Source of the DNA: Nitrospirota bacterium
Lineage (GTDB): Bacteria > Nitrospirota_A > Leptospirillia > Leptospirillales > Leptospirillaceae
Direction of reading: 5' to 3'
Length of the DNA: 63,652 bases
Assembly (NCBI GenBank): GCA_027335985.1
Contig: DAHWGX010000016.1
Location: 1 to 63,652, forward strand
A program made the translations under genes and the position numbers. Shown here in pieces: positions 16,885 through 25,673 of this stretch (within the stretch, counting starts at the first letter, position 1; every line of letters begins with the position of its first letter). The notes beneath the pieces are model-generated. The model was not told where the DNA came from. It worked only from the letters and a program-made list of their open reading frames with translations, and did not search any database.

Positions 16885-18188
16885 GGGATCAGGAAACGGG
16901 AAGCCTGTTTCTTAAGAATGTCCATTATTTCGATCCTTCTGAGGGAGTGTCGGGTTTCGGGAATGTCCTGATTCGTGACGGAAGGGTCGAGTCCATGGGA
17001 GATGTCGGACCGGCAGGATCCGTTCGGGAGATTGATGGGGGCGGGGGGCTTCTCTGCCCCGGATTCGTCGATCTCCATGCCCACTTCCGGGAGCCGGGCT
17101 ACGAGTATAAGGAGACCATCGCGACCGGATCCAAAGCGGCTGTGGCCGGAGGCTTCACTTCTGTTTGCGTGATGGCCAATACCGATCCGGTCAATGATAA
17201 TGCCGATGTCACGCGGGCCATGCGCGAGCGTGCCCTGGATGTCGGGCTGGCCAGGGTCTATCCGATCGGAGCCGTGACCCGCGGGCTGGGGGGGGAACAC
17301 CTGACCGAGATGGGCCGCCTTTCAGAGGCGGGCTGTATCGCTTTCTCGGATGACGGGAAACCGGTGTCAACCTCCCGGATGCTTCGGCGCGCTCTTTCGT
17401 ATTCCCGTCTCTTCAACCGCCCCATCATCGACCATTGCGAAGATCCGGACCTTTCCGACCGGGGAGTCATGAATGAAGGATCCGTCTCGGCAGATCTTGG
17501 CCTGGCCGGAATCCCCAATGCCTCCGAGGAGGTTTGCGTGGCCCGTGATCTTTCCGTTCTCGAGACCTGCGGGGGACGCCTTCATGTCGCACACCTTTCC
17601 ACAGCCGGGGGAGTCCGGATGGTTCGGGAGGCCAAACGCAGGAATCTTTCGGTGACGGCCGAAACCTGTCCGCATTATTTTTCCCTCACGGACGAGGCGG
17701 TCCGCTGCCATGGAACCCATGCCAAAATGAACCCGCCCCTTCGGAGAGAGCGCGACCGTCTTGCGGTGATTGATGGCCTGAAGGACGGGACCATCGATGT
17801 GATCGCTACCGACCATGCGCCTCATGCGCCTCACGAAAAGGAGCAGGAGTTCGACCGGGCTCCGTTCGGAATTATCGGCCTCGAAACAGCCTTTTCGCTC
17901 TCCCTCGTGCTTGTCCGGGAAGGCCATCTGACGCTCTCGGAGCTGATTTATCGTCTTTCCTCCAGGCCGGCCGCGCTTTTCGGCCTGCCACATGGCCGTC
18001 TGGTGCCGGGGGGGCTGGCGGACTTTGTTCTGCTCGATCTCTCGGGAGAATGGGAGGCCGGTCGCCCTGAATACTATTCCAAAAGCAGGAACAGCCCTTT
18101 TACGGGATCCTTGATGAAGGGGAAGGTCTTGAGGACGATTGTCGGGGGCCGTGTGGTGTTTGATGCGGAAGGAGAGGTGTGTGGCTGA
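16881..18188 (+). CDS. pyrC: Dihydroorotase
   Basis: Zinc amidohydrolase closing carbamoyl aspartate to dihydroorotate. At 435 residues this is the long class I type. Metal-site motifs are visible as DLHAHFREPGYEYKETI (about 58-74), the DHCED region (about 180), HVAHLST (about 235) and ATDHAPHAPHEK (about 312-323). Start GTG 16881 overlaps the pyrB stop and has GGAGGAAAAGA upstream. It overlaps carA by eight bases. Confidence 0.96.
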   Translation: MRDQETGSLFLKNVHYFDPSEGVSGFGNVLIRDGRVESMGDVGPAGSVREIDGGGGLLCPGFVDLHAHFREPGYEYKETIATGSKAAVAGGFTSVCVMANTDPVNDNADVTRAMRERALDVGLARVYPIGAVTRGLGGEHLTEMGRLSEAGCIAFSDDGKPVSTSRMLRRALSYSRLFNRPIIDHCEDPDLSDRGVMNEGSVSADLGLAGIPNASEEVCVARDLSVLETCGGRLHVAHLSTAGGVRMVREAKRRNLSVTAETCPHYFSLTDEAVRCHGTHAKMNPPLRRERDRLAVIDGLKDGTIDVIATDHAPHAPHEKEQEFDRAPFGIIGLETAFSLSLVLVREGHLTLSELIYRLSSRPAALFGLPHGRLVPGGLADFVLLDLSGEWEAGRPEYYSKSRNSPFTGSLMKGKVLRTIVGGRVVFDAEGEVCG

Positions 18189-19287
18189 TCGGGACGGTTT
18201 CCGCAGAATCACGCTCGCACTGGAAGACGGGACGGTCCTTGGAGGGTATTCTGCTGGTGTCCCGGGGACGGTAGCGGGTGAGTTCGTCTTCAATACCGCG
18301 ATGAGCGGATATGAAGAGGTTCTCACCGATCCCTCCTATGCCGGGCAGATTGTGGTCATGACCGCTCCGATGATCGGAAACACCGGGATCACCCGGGAGG
18401 ATGCGGAGTCCAGAAAGGTCCATCTTTCGGGATTTGTGGCTAGGGAAATCAAATCTTTCCCCTCGAACCACAGGGCGAAAATGTCTCTTCCGGACTATTT
18501 CCGGGAGGAAGGAGTGGTGGCGGCTTCCGGAATCGACACCCGCACGCTGACGCTCCGGATCCGGGAAAGGGGGAGCCTGCGGGGCATTCTGACGACCGAG
18601 GACCGGAGCCCCGACGAACTGGTCGAGTCTGCCCGCGTCATCCCCTCCATCTCGGAAATCGACTATGTTCACAAGGTGTCATCATCCATAGCCCGGACGC
18701 TGCTCCCTTCGGGGCCTGCCGTTTTTCGGGCCGTTCTCGTGGATTATGGAGCCAAGGAGTCGATTGTCCAGAATCTTCTTGATCTCGGAATCGAGGTCAC
18801 GGTGGTCCCGGCCGATACCAAGGCGCGACAGATCCTTGAGGACCGTCCGGACGGGGTCATTCTTTCCAATGGTCCTGGAGATCCGGCTGTCCTGGACGAC
18901 ATCGTCGCGGAGATCCGGGGTCTGGTTGGGCGTCTTCCTCTGTTTGGAATCTGTCTAGGACACCAGCTGCTGGCCCGGGCGGTGGGAGGGCGGACTTACA
19001 AACTGCCTTTCGGCCATCACGGGGTCAACCATCCCGTTTTCGACCGACTGACAGGAAAGGTCCTGATCACTTCACAGAACCATAACTATGCCGTGGATGC
19101 TGATACGCTGCCCTCGGGCGCGACAAAGACCTTCGAAAGCCTCTATGACCGATCCCTCGAAGGACTGTGGTTTCGAGAAAGCCGCATCTATTCCGTCCAG
19201 TTTCATCCTGAAGCCGCTCCGGGTCCCCATGACGCCCGGAGCGTCTTCAGCTCCTTTTTAAACATGATGTCCGGGAAGAACCCGTGA
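18181..19287 (+). CDS. carA: Carbamoyl-phosphate synthase small subunit
   Basis: Glutaminase subunit that feeds ammonia to CarB; 368 residues. N-terminal LALEDGTVLGGYSAG and TAMSGYEEVLTDPSYAGQI are characteristic, and the class I amidotransferase domain has the nucleophile in LFGICLGHQLLARA, with the catalytic His/Glu in VQFHPEAAPGPHD. GGAGAGG lies just before GTG 18181, overlapping the pyrC end. An apparent upstream ATG at 18139 lies inside pyrC and is unlikely. It is followed not by carB but by a radical SAM gene that overlaps its stop. Confidence 0.96.
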   Translation: MADRDGFRRITLALEDGTVLGGYSAGVPGTVAGEFVFNTAMSGYEEVLTDPSYAGQIVVMTAPMIGNTGITREDAESRKVHLSGFVAREIKSFPSNHRAKMSLPDYFREEGVVAASGIDTRTLTLRIRERGSLRGILTTEDRSPDELVESARVIPSISEIDYVHKVSSSIARTLLPSGPAVFRAVLVDYGAKESIVQNLLDLGIEVTVVPADTKARQILEDRPDGVILSNGPGDPAVLDDIVAEIRGLVGRLPLFGICLGHQLLARAVGGRTYKLPFGHHGVNHPVFDRLTGKVLITSQNHNYAVDADTLPSGATKTFESLYDRSLEGLWFRESRIYSVQFHPEAAPGPHDARSVFSSFLNMMSGKNP

Positions 19288-20282
19288 ACTCCGGGGGAAT
19301 CCCGGACCTGTCCGGAATCCGGGATGAGAGGGACCGCCTTCGCGTCTCGGAAGGCTATGAGGCACTCCGCTCCTGTTGCGCCTGTCCACGTCATTGCGGC
19401 GTGAACAGGCTGGAGGGGGAGACTGGCACTTGCCGAACGGGATTTTTCGCCCGCCTTTCCGCCGCGAACCTCCACTTTGGAGAGGAGCCCTGTCTGACGG
19501 GAACCGGAGGGTCCGGGACTGTTTTTTTTGCTTATTGCAACCTGGCGTGCGACTATTGTCAGAATTTCCCTCTCAGTGCCTACGGCTACGGTCGGGAGGT
19601 CACTCCTGAAGAACTCAAGGACATCTTCCTGTCGCTTCAAATCCGGGGAGCCCACAATATCAATCTGGTGACGCCGAGCCATGTCGTTCCCCAGATTCTT
19701 CATGGGCTGGTCCTTGCCCGGCAGGAGGGCCTCTCCCTTCCTGTCGTCTATAATTCGAACGGGTATGACGCTCCGTCCATGATCGCGCTTCTCGATGGAC
19801 TGGTCGATGTCTATCTCCCGGACATGAAATACTCTGACGACCGAAGGGCCCTTCGCTATTCGAAAGCCCCTTCATACGTGAGGATCAACCGTGAGGCCGT
19901 CCGTCTCATGGCGCGACAGGTGGGGCCGCTTCAGCTCGATGGGGAGGGACTGGCCAAGAAAGGGCTGCTCATCCGTCATCTGCTGTTGCCGGAAGGGATC
20001 TCTGGATTTCCCGAAACAGCCCGTTTCATTCGGGAGAGCCTTGGTTCCGCTACGGCTCTCTCCCTGATGGCCCAGTACTTTCCAGCCCATCGTGCCTCCC
20101 GTGGAGGAGCGCTGTCACGGAAAATCTCTCCACGGGAATATGGAGACGGACTCGAGACCCTTTTTTCGGAGGGGCTTCTCGAGGGATATGTGCAGGAATA
20201 CGAGGGGGACGGGGACGACCTGTCCGAATCAACAGAGCAGGAGACATTGTGCCAAGAAGAGAGGATCTTCACCACATTCTGA
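19284..20282 (+). CDS. Radical SAM protein, PflX/COG1313-like, inside the pyr-car operon
   Basis: A 332-residue radical SAM protein. The iron-sulfur motif reads [10 protein letters not shown] (about 90-99), and an additional cysteine cluster [12 protein letters not shown] with GTCRTGFF precedes it, a layout typical of COG1313 (PflX) proteins that resemble pyruvate-formate-lyase activases but are not characterised. The GTG start overlaps the carA stop by four bases and the end overlaps carB by 34 bases, so it is an integral cotranscribed member of the operon. The link to carbamoyl phosphate or pyrimidines is unknown. Confidence 0.85.
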   Translation: MNSGGIPDLSGIRDERDRLRVSEGYEALRSCCACPRHCGVNRLEGETGTCRTGFFARLSAANLHFGEEPCLTGTGGSGTVFFAYCNLACDYCQNFPLSAYGYGREVTPEELKDIFLSLQIRGAHNINLVTPSHVVPQILHGLVLARQEGLSLPVVYNSNGYDAPSMIALLDGLVDVYLPDMKYSDDRRALRYSKAPSYVRINREAVRLMARQVGPLQLDGEGLAKKGLLIRHLLLPEGISGFPETARFIRESLGSATALSLMAQYFPAHRASRGGALSRKISPREYGDGLETLFSEGLLEGYVQEYEGDGDDLSESTEQETLCQEERIFTTF

Positions 20283-23200
20283 TAGTCGGAAGCGGTCCGA
20301 TCGTGATCGGTCAGGCCGGTGAGTTCGACTATTCGGGAACGCAGGCACTCAAGGTTCTCAAAGAAGAGGGATATCGCGTCTCTCTTGTCAACTCCAATCC
20401 GGCCACGATCATGACCGATCCGGACCTGTCCGACTCCATCTACATGGTCCCTCTGACTGTGGAAAAGGTGGCCGAGGTCCTGCGCCGGGAGCGTCCCGAT
20501 GCCATTCTGCCGACAATGGGTGGTCAGACGGCCCTCAATCTGGCGGTCGCACTGGCGAAAGAGGGAACTCTCGACTCGTTGGGGGTCGAACTTCTCGGAA
20601 CTTCACTCAAGACGATAGAGATGGCTGAAGATCGGGGCAAGTTCAAGGAGGCGATGGCCAGGATCGGTCTTTCCGTACCCAAGAGCTTCATCGTCAAGTC
20701 CTTGGCCGAGGCCCAGGAGGCCCTTGCCGGGCTTTCCTTTCCGGTCCTGATCCGACCGTCTTTCACCTTGGGGGGGACGGGGCAGTCCGTCGTCTATAAT
20801 CGTGACGAGTTTTCCCGAGCCGTCCTCTTCGGCATCGAACAGAGCCCGATCGGAGAGATTCTTGTAGAGGAATCGCTCCTGGGATGGAAAGAATTCGAGC
20901 TGGAGGTCGTTCGTGATTCAAAGGACAACGCGATCATTGTCTGTTCAATCGAAAATGTTGATCCCATGGGAGTCCATACGGGAGACAGCATAACCGTCGC
21001 TCCGGCAATGACGTTGACCGACAGGGAGTATCAGACGCTTCGTGACGCCTCCATCGCGATTCTAAGGGAGGTCGGAGTCGAGACCGGAGGATCCAACGTC
21101 CAGTTTGCCGTCAATCCAGCGGATGGCCGGTTCGTCGTGATCGAGATGAACCCTCGTGTTTCCAGAAGTTCGGCCCTGGCTTCGAAGGCTACGGGATTCC
21201 CGATCGCGCGCGTCGCTACGCGCGTTGCCATTGGATACACCCTCGATGAGATCGGTAACGAGATCACGGGGAACACCCCCGCCTCCTTCGAGCCCTCCCT
21301 CGACTATGTTGTCGTCAAAATTCCCCGATTTCATTTTGAAAAGTTCCCCCAGTCGGATCGGGTTCTGGGGCCCCAGATGCAGTCGGTGGGGGAGGCCATG
21401 GGGATCGGGCACAACTTCAGGGAGGCGCTCCTGAAGGCCCTTCGCTCCCTCGAGAACGGGACGGATCATCTGATGCCGGAACTTCTACCGGATGACCCGG
21501 AGGAAATCGGTCGTATCCTCAAGATCTCGTCCGACAGAAGAATCCACCAGATCGCCGAAGCACTTCGGCGCGGGATCCCCGAAGAAATGGTGGCTCTCTG
21601 GACGGGGTACGACCGCTGGTTCCTGCGGGAGATCGGAGAGATAATCGAGCTCGAACGGGCGGTATCCGTCTTTATGGGGGAACCTCTGGCCCTTTTTCCC
21701 GACGCTCTTCTCCGGCGTATCAAGGAAAACGGATTTTCCGACAGGGTCCTCTCCCGTCTCCTCGGGGTGAAAGAGCTGGAGTTTCGCGAGATGCGACTCC
21801 GCCGGGGAGTCGAAGCCCGATTCCGGACAGTCGACACCTGCGCCGGAGAGTTCGCCGCCAGAACTCCCTATCTTTATGGAACCTATCAGGGCGCTCCCGA
21901 ATGGAGGAAGAAAAAGGGGGGGAAGGAGTCTGTCCTCATTCTGGGATCAGGGCCGAACCGGATCGGACAGGGGGTGGAGTTCGACTATTGTTGCGTCCAT
22001 GGAGTGATGGCCCTGCGGGAATTGGGTTATGAGGCTGTGATGATGAACTGCAATCCAGAGACGGTCTCGACAGACTTCAATGTCTCGGACCGGCTCTTCT
22101 TCGAGCCACTCACCCTGGAGGATGTCCTGGCGGTCATCGACAGGGAACTGCCCAGGGGAGTTGTTGTCCAGTTCGGCGGACAGACCCCTCTCAAGTTGAT
22201 GAAAAGCCTCCATGACGCGGGAGTTCCCATCCTTGGAACATCCTGCGAGATGACCGATCTTGCCGAGAACAGGGAACGGTTTCGAGACCTTATCGACCGT
22301 CTCGGTCTTTTGCAACCCCGGAGCGGACTGGTATCCGATCTCGACGATGGGATGGAGGAGATCCGTAGAATCGGATTCCCGGTTCTCGTTCGACCTTCCT
22401 ATGTTCTTGGAGGGGAGGCCATGGAAATCCTTTACGACGAGAAAGACTGGAGCGAGTATAAAAAACGGATTGCCACCATTGATTTTCGCTTTCCCCTCCT
22501 GATCGATTCCTTTTTCTCGGATGCCACCGAGGTCGATGTGGACGCGATCGGGGATGGTCGGGAAATCGCCATCGGGGGAATCCTGGAGCATATCGAGCAG
22601 GCAGGGATCCACTCGGGGGATTCGGCCTGTTTCATCCCTCCGAAGACCCTGTCGATGCGAGTCCAAGAGGAAATCGTCCGGCAAACGAAAATTCTTGGAG
22701 AGGCACTTGGCGTAACCGGTCTTATGAATATCCAGTTTGCTGTTCAAAATGAAACAGTCTATATTCTAGAAGTCAATCCACGGGCTTCGAGAACTGTACC
22801 CTTCACTTCAAAGGCGATCGGATTCTCTCTGCCAAAGGCCGCAATGCGGATTATGATGGGTGAGTCTCTCTCAAGCCTGGGACTGTCTGGAAGAACGATT
22901 CCCGTCCTGCCCTACACTTCGGTCAAGGAGGCGGTCTTCCCTTTCCGGCGATTTAAGGGAGTCGATACCCTTCTGAGCCCCGAGATGAAATCGACGGGTG
23001 AAGTGATGGGGATTTCCCGGGATTTCGGGGGGGCTTTCAGGGACGCACAAATCGCTTCGGGCATGGATCTCCCAGTCACGGGAACTGTCTTCGTGAGCGT
23101 GAGTGACCGGGACAAGGAGGAGGCTGTTAGGGTGTCGCGCGACTTGGTGTCGCTCGGTTTTGATCTTGTCGCGACGGAAGGCACTGCGCGTCGTCTGGAG

Positions 23201-23494
23201 GGAGAGGGCATACAGACTCGGAAAGTCAACAAGGTAAAAGAGGGCCGTCCCCATATCGTCGATCTCATCAAGGACGGGAAGGTCCAGCTGGTCATCAATA
23301 CCGTTTCAGGAAAGCAGGCGCAAAAGGACTCCCTCTCTATCCGGCAGGAAACTCTCCTTCGAAATATTCCTTACTACACGACTATCGAAGGTGCGAAAGC
23401 CCTCGTTATCGCCCTTCAGACCAAGGGAACCCCGGACTCCTTGCGCTCTCTTCAGGAGCTTCATCGTTCTATTGTTCTCCCAGAAAAGGCTTGA
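20249..23494 (+). CDS. carB: Carbamoyl-phosphate synthase large subunit
   Basis: Makes carbamoyl phosphate from bicarbonate, ammonia (from CarA) and two ATP, for both arginine and pyrimidine synthesis. It is 1081 residues, full length, with two homologous ATP-grasp halves: the first opens with [21 protein letters not shown] and the second with [20 protein letters not shown] near 555-575. A C-terminal MGS-like allosteric domain is visible from about residue 935 ([16 protein letters not shown]). AGGAG precedes the GTG start, and the N-terminus [11 protein letters not shown] matches the family. An inverted repeat overlaps its stop codon. Confidence 0.97.
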   Translation: MPRREDLHHILIVGSGPIVIGQAGEFDYSGTQALKVLKEEGYRVSLVNSNPATIMTDPDLSDSIYMVPLTVEKVAEVLRRERPDAILPTMGGQTALNLAVALAKEGTLDSLGVELLGTSLKTIEMAEDRGKFKEAMARIGLSVPKSFIVKSLAEAQEALAGLSFPVLIRPSFTLGGTGQSVVYNRDEFSRAVLFGIEQSPIGEILVEESLLGWKEFELEVVRDSKDNAIIVCSIENVDPMGVHTGDSITVAPAMTLTDREYQTLRDASIAILREVGVETGGSNVQFAVNPADGRFVVIEMNPRVSRSSALASKATGFPIARVATRVAIGYTLDEIGNEITGNTPASFEPSLDYVVVKIPRFHFEKFPQSDRVLGPQMQSVGEAMGIGHNFREALLKALRSLENGTDHLMPELLPDDPEEIGRILKISSDRRIHQIAEALRRGIPEEMVALWTGYDRWFLREIGEIIELERAVSVFMGEPLALFPDALLRRIKENGFSDRVLSRLLGVKELEFREMRLRRGVEARFRTVDTCAGEFAARTPYLYGTYQGAPEWRKKKGGKESVLILGSGPNRIGQGVEFDYCCVHGVMALRELGYEAVMMNCNPETVSTDFNVSDRLFFEPLTLEDVLAVIDRELPRGVVVQFGGQTPLKLMKSLHDAGVPILGTSCEMTDLAENRERFRDLIDRLGLLQPRSGLVSDLDDGMEEIRRIGFPVLVRPSYVLGGEAMEILYDEKDWSEYKKRIATIDFRFPLLIDSFFSDATEVDVDAIGDGREIAIGGILEHIEQAGIHSGDSACFIPPKTLSMRVQEEIVRQTKILGEALGVTGLMNIQFAVQNETVYILEVNPRASRTVPFTSKAIGFSLPKAAMRIMMGESLSSLGLSGRTIPVLPYTSVKEAVFPFRRFKGVDTLLSPEMKSTGEVMGISRDFGGAFRDAQIASGMDLPVTGTVFVSVSDRDKEEAVRVSRDLVSLGFDLVATEGTARRLEGEGIQTRKVNKVKEGRPHIVDLIKDGKVQLVINTVSGKQAQKDSLSIRQETLLRNIPYYTTIEGAKALVIALQTKGTPDSLRSLQELHRSIVLPEKA

Positions 23495-23522
23495 GCTCCA
23501 TTCGAACTTTGGCTAAGCTCAA
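23491..23522. other. Hairpin across the carB stop codon
   Basis: The heptamer TTGAGCT at 23491-23497 is repeated inverted at 23516-23522 with an 18-base loop, overlapping the carB stop. No T-run follows, so it is a weak terminator candidate at best. It could mark partial separation of greA from the pyr-car operon. Confidence 0.35.
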
Positions 23523-23576
23523 ATAAGAGGAGATCTTGAGTCGGATGTCTCGAATGAAAGGGAAGGAGGAGCCTTG

Positions 23577-24053
23577 ATGAACCAAACGCCCATGACACGG
23601 GAAGGATATACCCGTCTCCAGGAGGAACTGGACCGCCTGAAGAAAGTGGAGCGTGCGAAAAATATTCAGGATATCGCCGAAGCGAGAGCTCACGGAGATC
23701 TCTCTGAAAATGCCGAATACCATGCGGCCAAGGAAAAGCAGTCTTTTATCGAGGGTCGGATCAAAGAGCTCGAGGCCAAGCTTTCTTCCGCAATCGTCGT
23801 ATCTGCGGCGCATCAGGACCGGGAAAGGGTCACCTTCGGGGCAACTGTTTCATTAAGAAACGGTTCTACTGGAGAAGAAAAGATCTACACGATCGTCGGC
23901 CAGGAAGAGGTGGACCTGAAGCGCGGAAGGATTTCGGTTGCATCCCCGGTCGGAAAGGCGCTGGTGGGAAGAAAGGTTGGGGAATCGGTTCTGATCCGTA
24001 TTCCGGCTGGGGAAATAGAGTATGAAGTCTGCAATATCGTCTATGGAGAATGA
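23577..24053 (+). CDS. greA: Transcription elongation factor GreA
   Basis: Stimulates transcript cleavage in backtracked RNA polymerase. 158 residues, with the N-terminal coiled coil carrying the invariant acidic tip region ARAHGDLSENAEYHAAKE (about 40-57) and the C-terminal FKBP-like domain with VTFGATVSL and ISVASPVGKALVGRKVGE. GGAAGGAGGA precedes ATG 23577; an adjacent in-frame TTG at 23574 is a less likely start. It sits 82 bases after carB. Confidence 0.96.
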   Translation: MNQTPMTREGYTRLQEELDRLKKVERAKNIQDIAEARAHGDLSENAEYHAAKEKQSFIEGRIKELEAKLSSAIVVSAAHQDRERVTFGATVSLRNGSTGEEKIYTIVGQEEVDLKRGRISVASPVGKALVGRKVGESVLIRIPAGEIEYEVCNIVYGE

Positions 24054-24077
24054 GGTCTTTGAGGAGGGTTTTTTCTC

Positions 24078-24200
24078 TTGAACGCCAAAAAAATTCTGAC
24101 CCTCGTCCTTTTTTTCCTTGTTGTCCTGATTCCCGCTTTTTTTGTTTTTGGAATCTTTTTCTTCGGCCCGGAGCTATCCCATATTCTTGTAGGTTTATAA
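24078..24200 (+). CDS. Tiny single-span membrane protein (40 aa candidate)
   Basis: A TTG at 24078 opens a 40-codon frame preceded by GAGGAGG ten bases upstream and ending in TAA. The product is almost entirely hydrophobic (KKILTLVLFFLVVLIPAFFV, then FGPELSHILVGL), one membrane segment with a two-lysine cytoplasmic flank. It starts 24 bases after greA, so it could be translated from the same message. Evidence is the ribosome site, the spacing and the clean membrane-protein composition; no family is recognised. T-rich DNA can give such frames by chance, hence moderate confidence. Confidence 0.5.
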   Translation: MNAKKILTLVLFFLVVLIPAFFVFGIFFFGPELSHILVGL

Positions 24201-24345
24201 AAGTGTTTCAGTATGAAAATTTCTTTTTCGTGTGTTTCGATTTGAGACGTTTTACAAATAAAAGAAGAAGGTCTATCCGAGGACCTGAAGGATTCGTTTT
24301 AAGATTTGTATTACTTCATAAAGCTATATGAAATTATTTCCATTT

Positions 24346-24362
24346 TTGGCATTCATCTTGCA
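24346..24362 (+). promoter_or_regulatory. Sigma-54 (RpoN) promoter for the zinc-ribbon gene
   Basis: TTGGCA at 24346-24351 and TTGCA at 24358-24362 match the -24/-12 consensus, with exactly ten bases between the invariant GG (24348-24349) and GC (24360-24361). Transcription would start about 24374, giving a leader of about 45 bases to the ATG at 24419. The surrounding DNA is AT-rich and non-coding. A sigma-54 activator gene lies at 30.5 kb. I saw no obvious enhancer site upstream. Confidence 0.75.
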
Positions 24363-24418
24363 CTCTATTTAGCTATGTCGCAGGGATGAACCTCATCTCG
24401 GGACGAAGGAGGAGTGAG

Positions 24419-24616
24419 ATGGATTGCCAGCGTTGTCACGGGAAAATGATCGAGGAAGAGTTCAGTGACATCAAGGATGATTCGGGATATTTGAACTTTC
24501 GCGGGTGGCGCTGCCTCCTCTGCGGAGAGATCGTGGATTCCGTCATCCTGTCAAACAGGATGAACCGACCTTCACCGATTGTGAGTCGAAACAGAAAGAT
24601 CATGGCGTACCACTAA
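24419..24616 (+). CDS. Small zinc-ribbon-like protein, putatively RpoN-controlled
   Basis: A 65-residue protein with two CxxC knuckles, Cys3-Cys6 and Cys32-Cys35, expected to bind one zinc ion. The rest is acidic then basic (ending RNRKIMAYH), suggesting contact with nucleic acid or another protein; this is inference. AAGGAGGAGTGAG stands before ATG 24419. An in-frame ATG at 24386 lacks a ribosome site. It is preceded by a near-consensus sigma-54 promoter, unusual for such a small gene, and lies 100 bases before the Fe-S carrier gene. Confidence 0.78.
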   Translation: MDCQRCHGKMIEEEFSDIKDDSGYLNFRGWRCLLCGEIVDSVILSNRMNRPSPIVSRNRKIMAYH

Positions 24617-24716
24617 ATTGAATTGCTCGAAACCGGCGGGACTTTTTCTCCTGCCGGGTGCATTCATCGGGGAGACTCCCCGTTGTACATATCTATTCCC
24701 CAGGAGGATCGATACG

Positions 24717-25040
24717 ATGATTACAATGAGTGAAAAAGCGGTCGAAAAGGTTAACGAGTACCTGAAGTCTGAGAACAAGGAAGGATACGGCCTTCGTGTC
24801 TATGTGTCCGGTGGCGGATGTCACGGTTTCCAATACGGCATGTCTTTCGAGGAAGCTCCGGGCGAGATGGACCAGATCGTCGAGGAGGCCGGGGTGAAAC
24901 TCTTCATCGATGCCCAGAGTTACCCCCTCCTTTCCGGAGCGACGGTGGACTATGTCGAAAACCTTTACGGATCGGGTTTTGCCATCAAGAACCCGAATGC
25001 CAAGTCTTCCTGCGGATGCGGAAGCTCTTTTTCCGTCTGA
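24717..25040 (+). CDS. erpA: A-type iron-sulfur carrier protein (ErpA/IscA-like)
   Basis: A 107-residue carrier that delivers Fe-S clusters to apo-proteins. The three ligand cysteines are present in SGGGCHGFQYGM and in the C-terminal SSCGCGSSFSV, with AGVKLFIDAQSYPLLSGATVDYVE between them. ErpA, IscA and SufA cannot be told apart by these motifs alone. CAGGAGG precedes ATG 24717. A strong terminator begins 30 bases after its stop. In this organism many clients (radical SAM proteins, LeuC) are encoded nearby. Confidence 0.9.
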   Translation: MITMSEKAVEKVNEYLKSENKEGYGLRVYVSGGGCHGFQYGMSFEEAPGEMDQIVEEAGVKLFIDAQSYPLLSGATVDYVENLYGSGFAIKNPNAKSSCGCGSSFSV

Positions 25041-25669
25041 CCGTCGGAATACGTTCGCGCCCTCTGTCGCGAGGCCCCGTCCAAGGATGGGGTCTCGTTT
25101 TTTTTGTTTTTTTCCTGGGATTTCTGACCCTTTTCCCTTTCGCGGACGCGCGGGCGGTTCCTCCTGCCTTTTGTCCCCCGATTGTTACCCTGGTCGGATA
25201 TGTGGAGCGTCACAGCCGTCCGTCTCAGCCCTTACCGGTGGCTCTGCGGATCGGACGAGCCCTTCTTGAAGCCTCCCGAAAAGCCCGTCTCCCCCTTTAT
25301 CTCCTTGTCGCCCTCGCCCAGGAAGAGTCCTCCTTTAATCCCGAAGCTGTCAACGACGCCTCCCAGGATTACGGACTATTCCAAATTCATTATCCCTTCT
25401 GGAAAAAATATTTCAGAAAACGGGTAGGAGGAAACGATCTGCGAATGCGAAGATCCGATATCATGGGAGTCGAGGTAAACGCTCAAATGGCCGCAGACAT
25501 TCTGTCCTATGATCTGAAACTCTCCGGTGGGGATGTGGTCCAGATGCTTGGCAGGTACTCCGGCAGGACCGGCCACGCCCATGATAATTATATCCGGAAC
25601 ATTCTTCGTTACAGTCTTTTATTCAAAAGATTTGAAAGCCTGGAGCATGGGCCTTGTCCGCCATCCTGA
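25016..25669 (+). CDS. Lytic transglycosylase (SLT domain), secreted
   Basis: A 217-residue murein-cleaving enzyme. A hydrophobic segment (GLVFFVFFLGFLTLFPF) ending ADARA is the signal peptide, and the SLT domain has the catalytic Glu in LVALAQEESSFNPEAVN followed by DYGLFQIHYPFW and the closing NYIRNILRY. ATG 25016, inside the erpA 3' end, is the only in-frame ATG that keeps the signal peptide; its ribosome site is weak. The codons of the signal peptide contain a full rho-independent terminator, so expression from the erpA promoter must be reduced. Confidence 0.82.
   Translation: MRKLFFRLTVGIRSRPLSRGPVQGWGLVFFVFFLGFLTLFPFADARAVPPAFCPPIVTLVGYVERHSRPSQPLPVALRIGRALLEASRKARLPLYLLVALAQEESSFNPEAVNDASQDYGLFQIHYPFWKKYFRKRVGGNDLRMRRSDIMGVEVNAQMAADILSYDLKLSGGDVVQMLGRYSGRTGHAHDNYIRNILRYSLLFKRFESLEHGPCPPS
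25070..25105 (+). terminator. Rho-independent terminator after erpA, inside the next gene
   Basis: A 12 to 13-bp stem (25070-25082 with 25085-25097, two G-T pairs, tight loop) followed by eight T, a G and seven more T. It lies 30 bases after the erpA stop but within the first codons of the lytic transglycosylase reading frame, where the T-run encodes part of the hydrophobic signal-peptide core. Confidence 0.88.
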
Positions 25670-25673
25670 AAAG

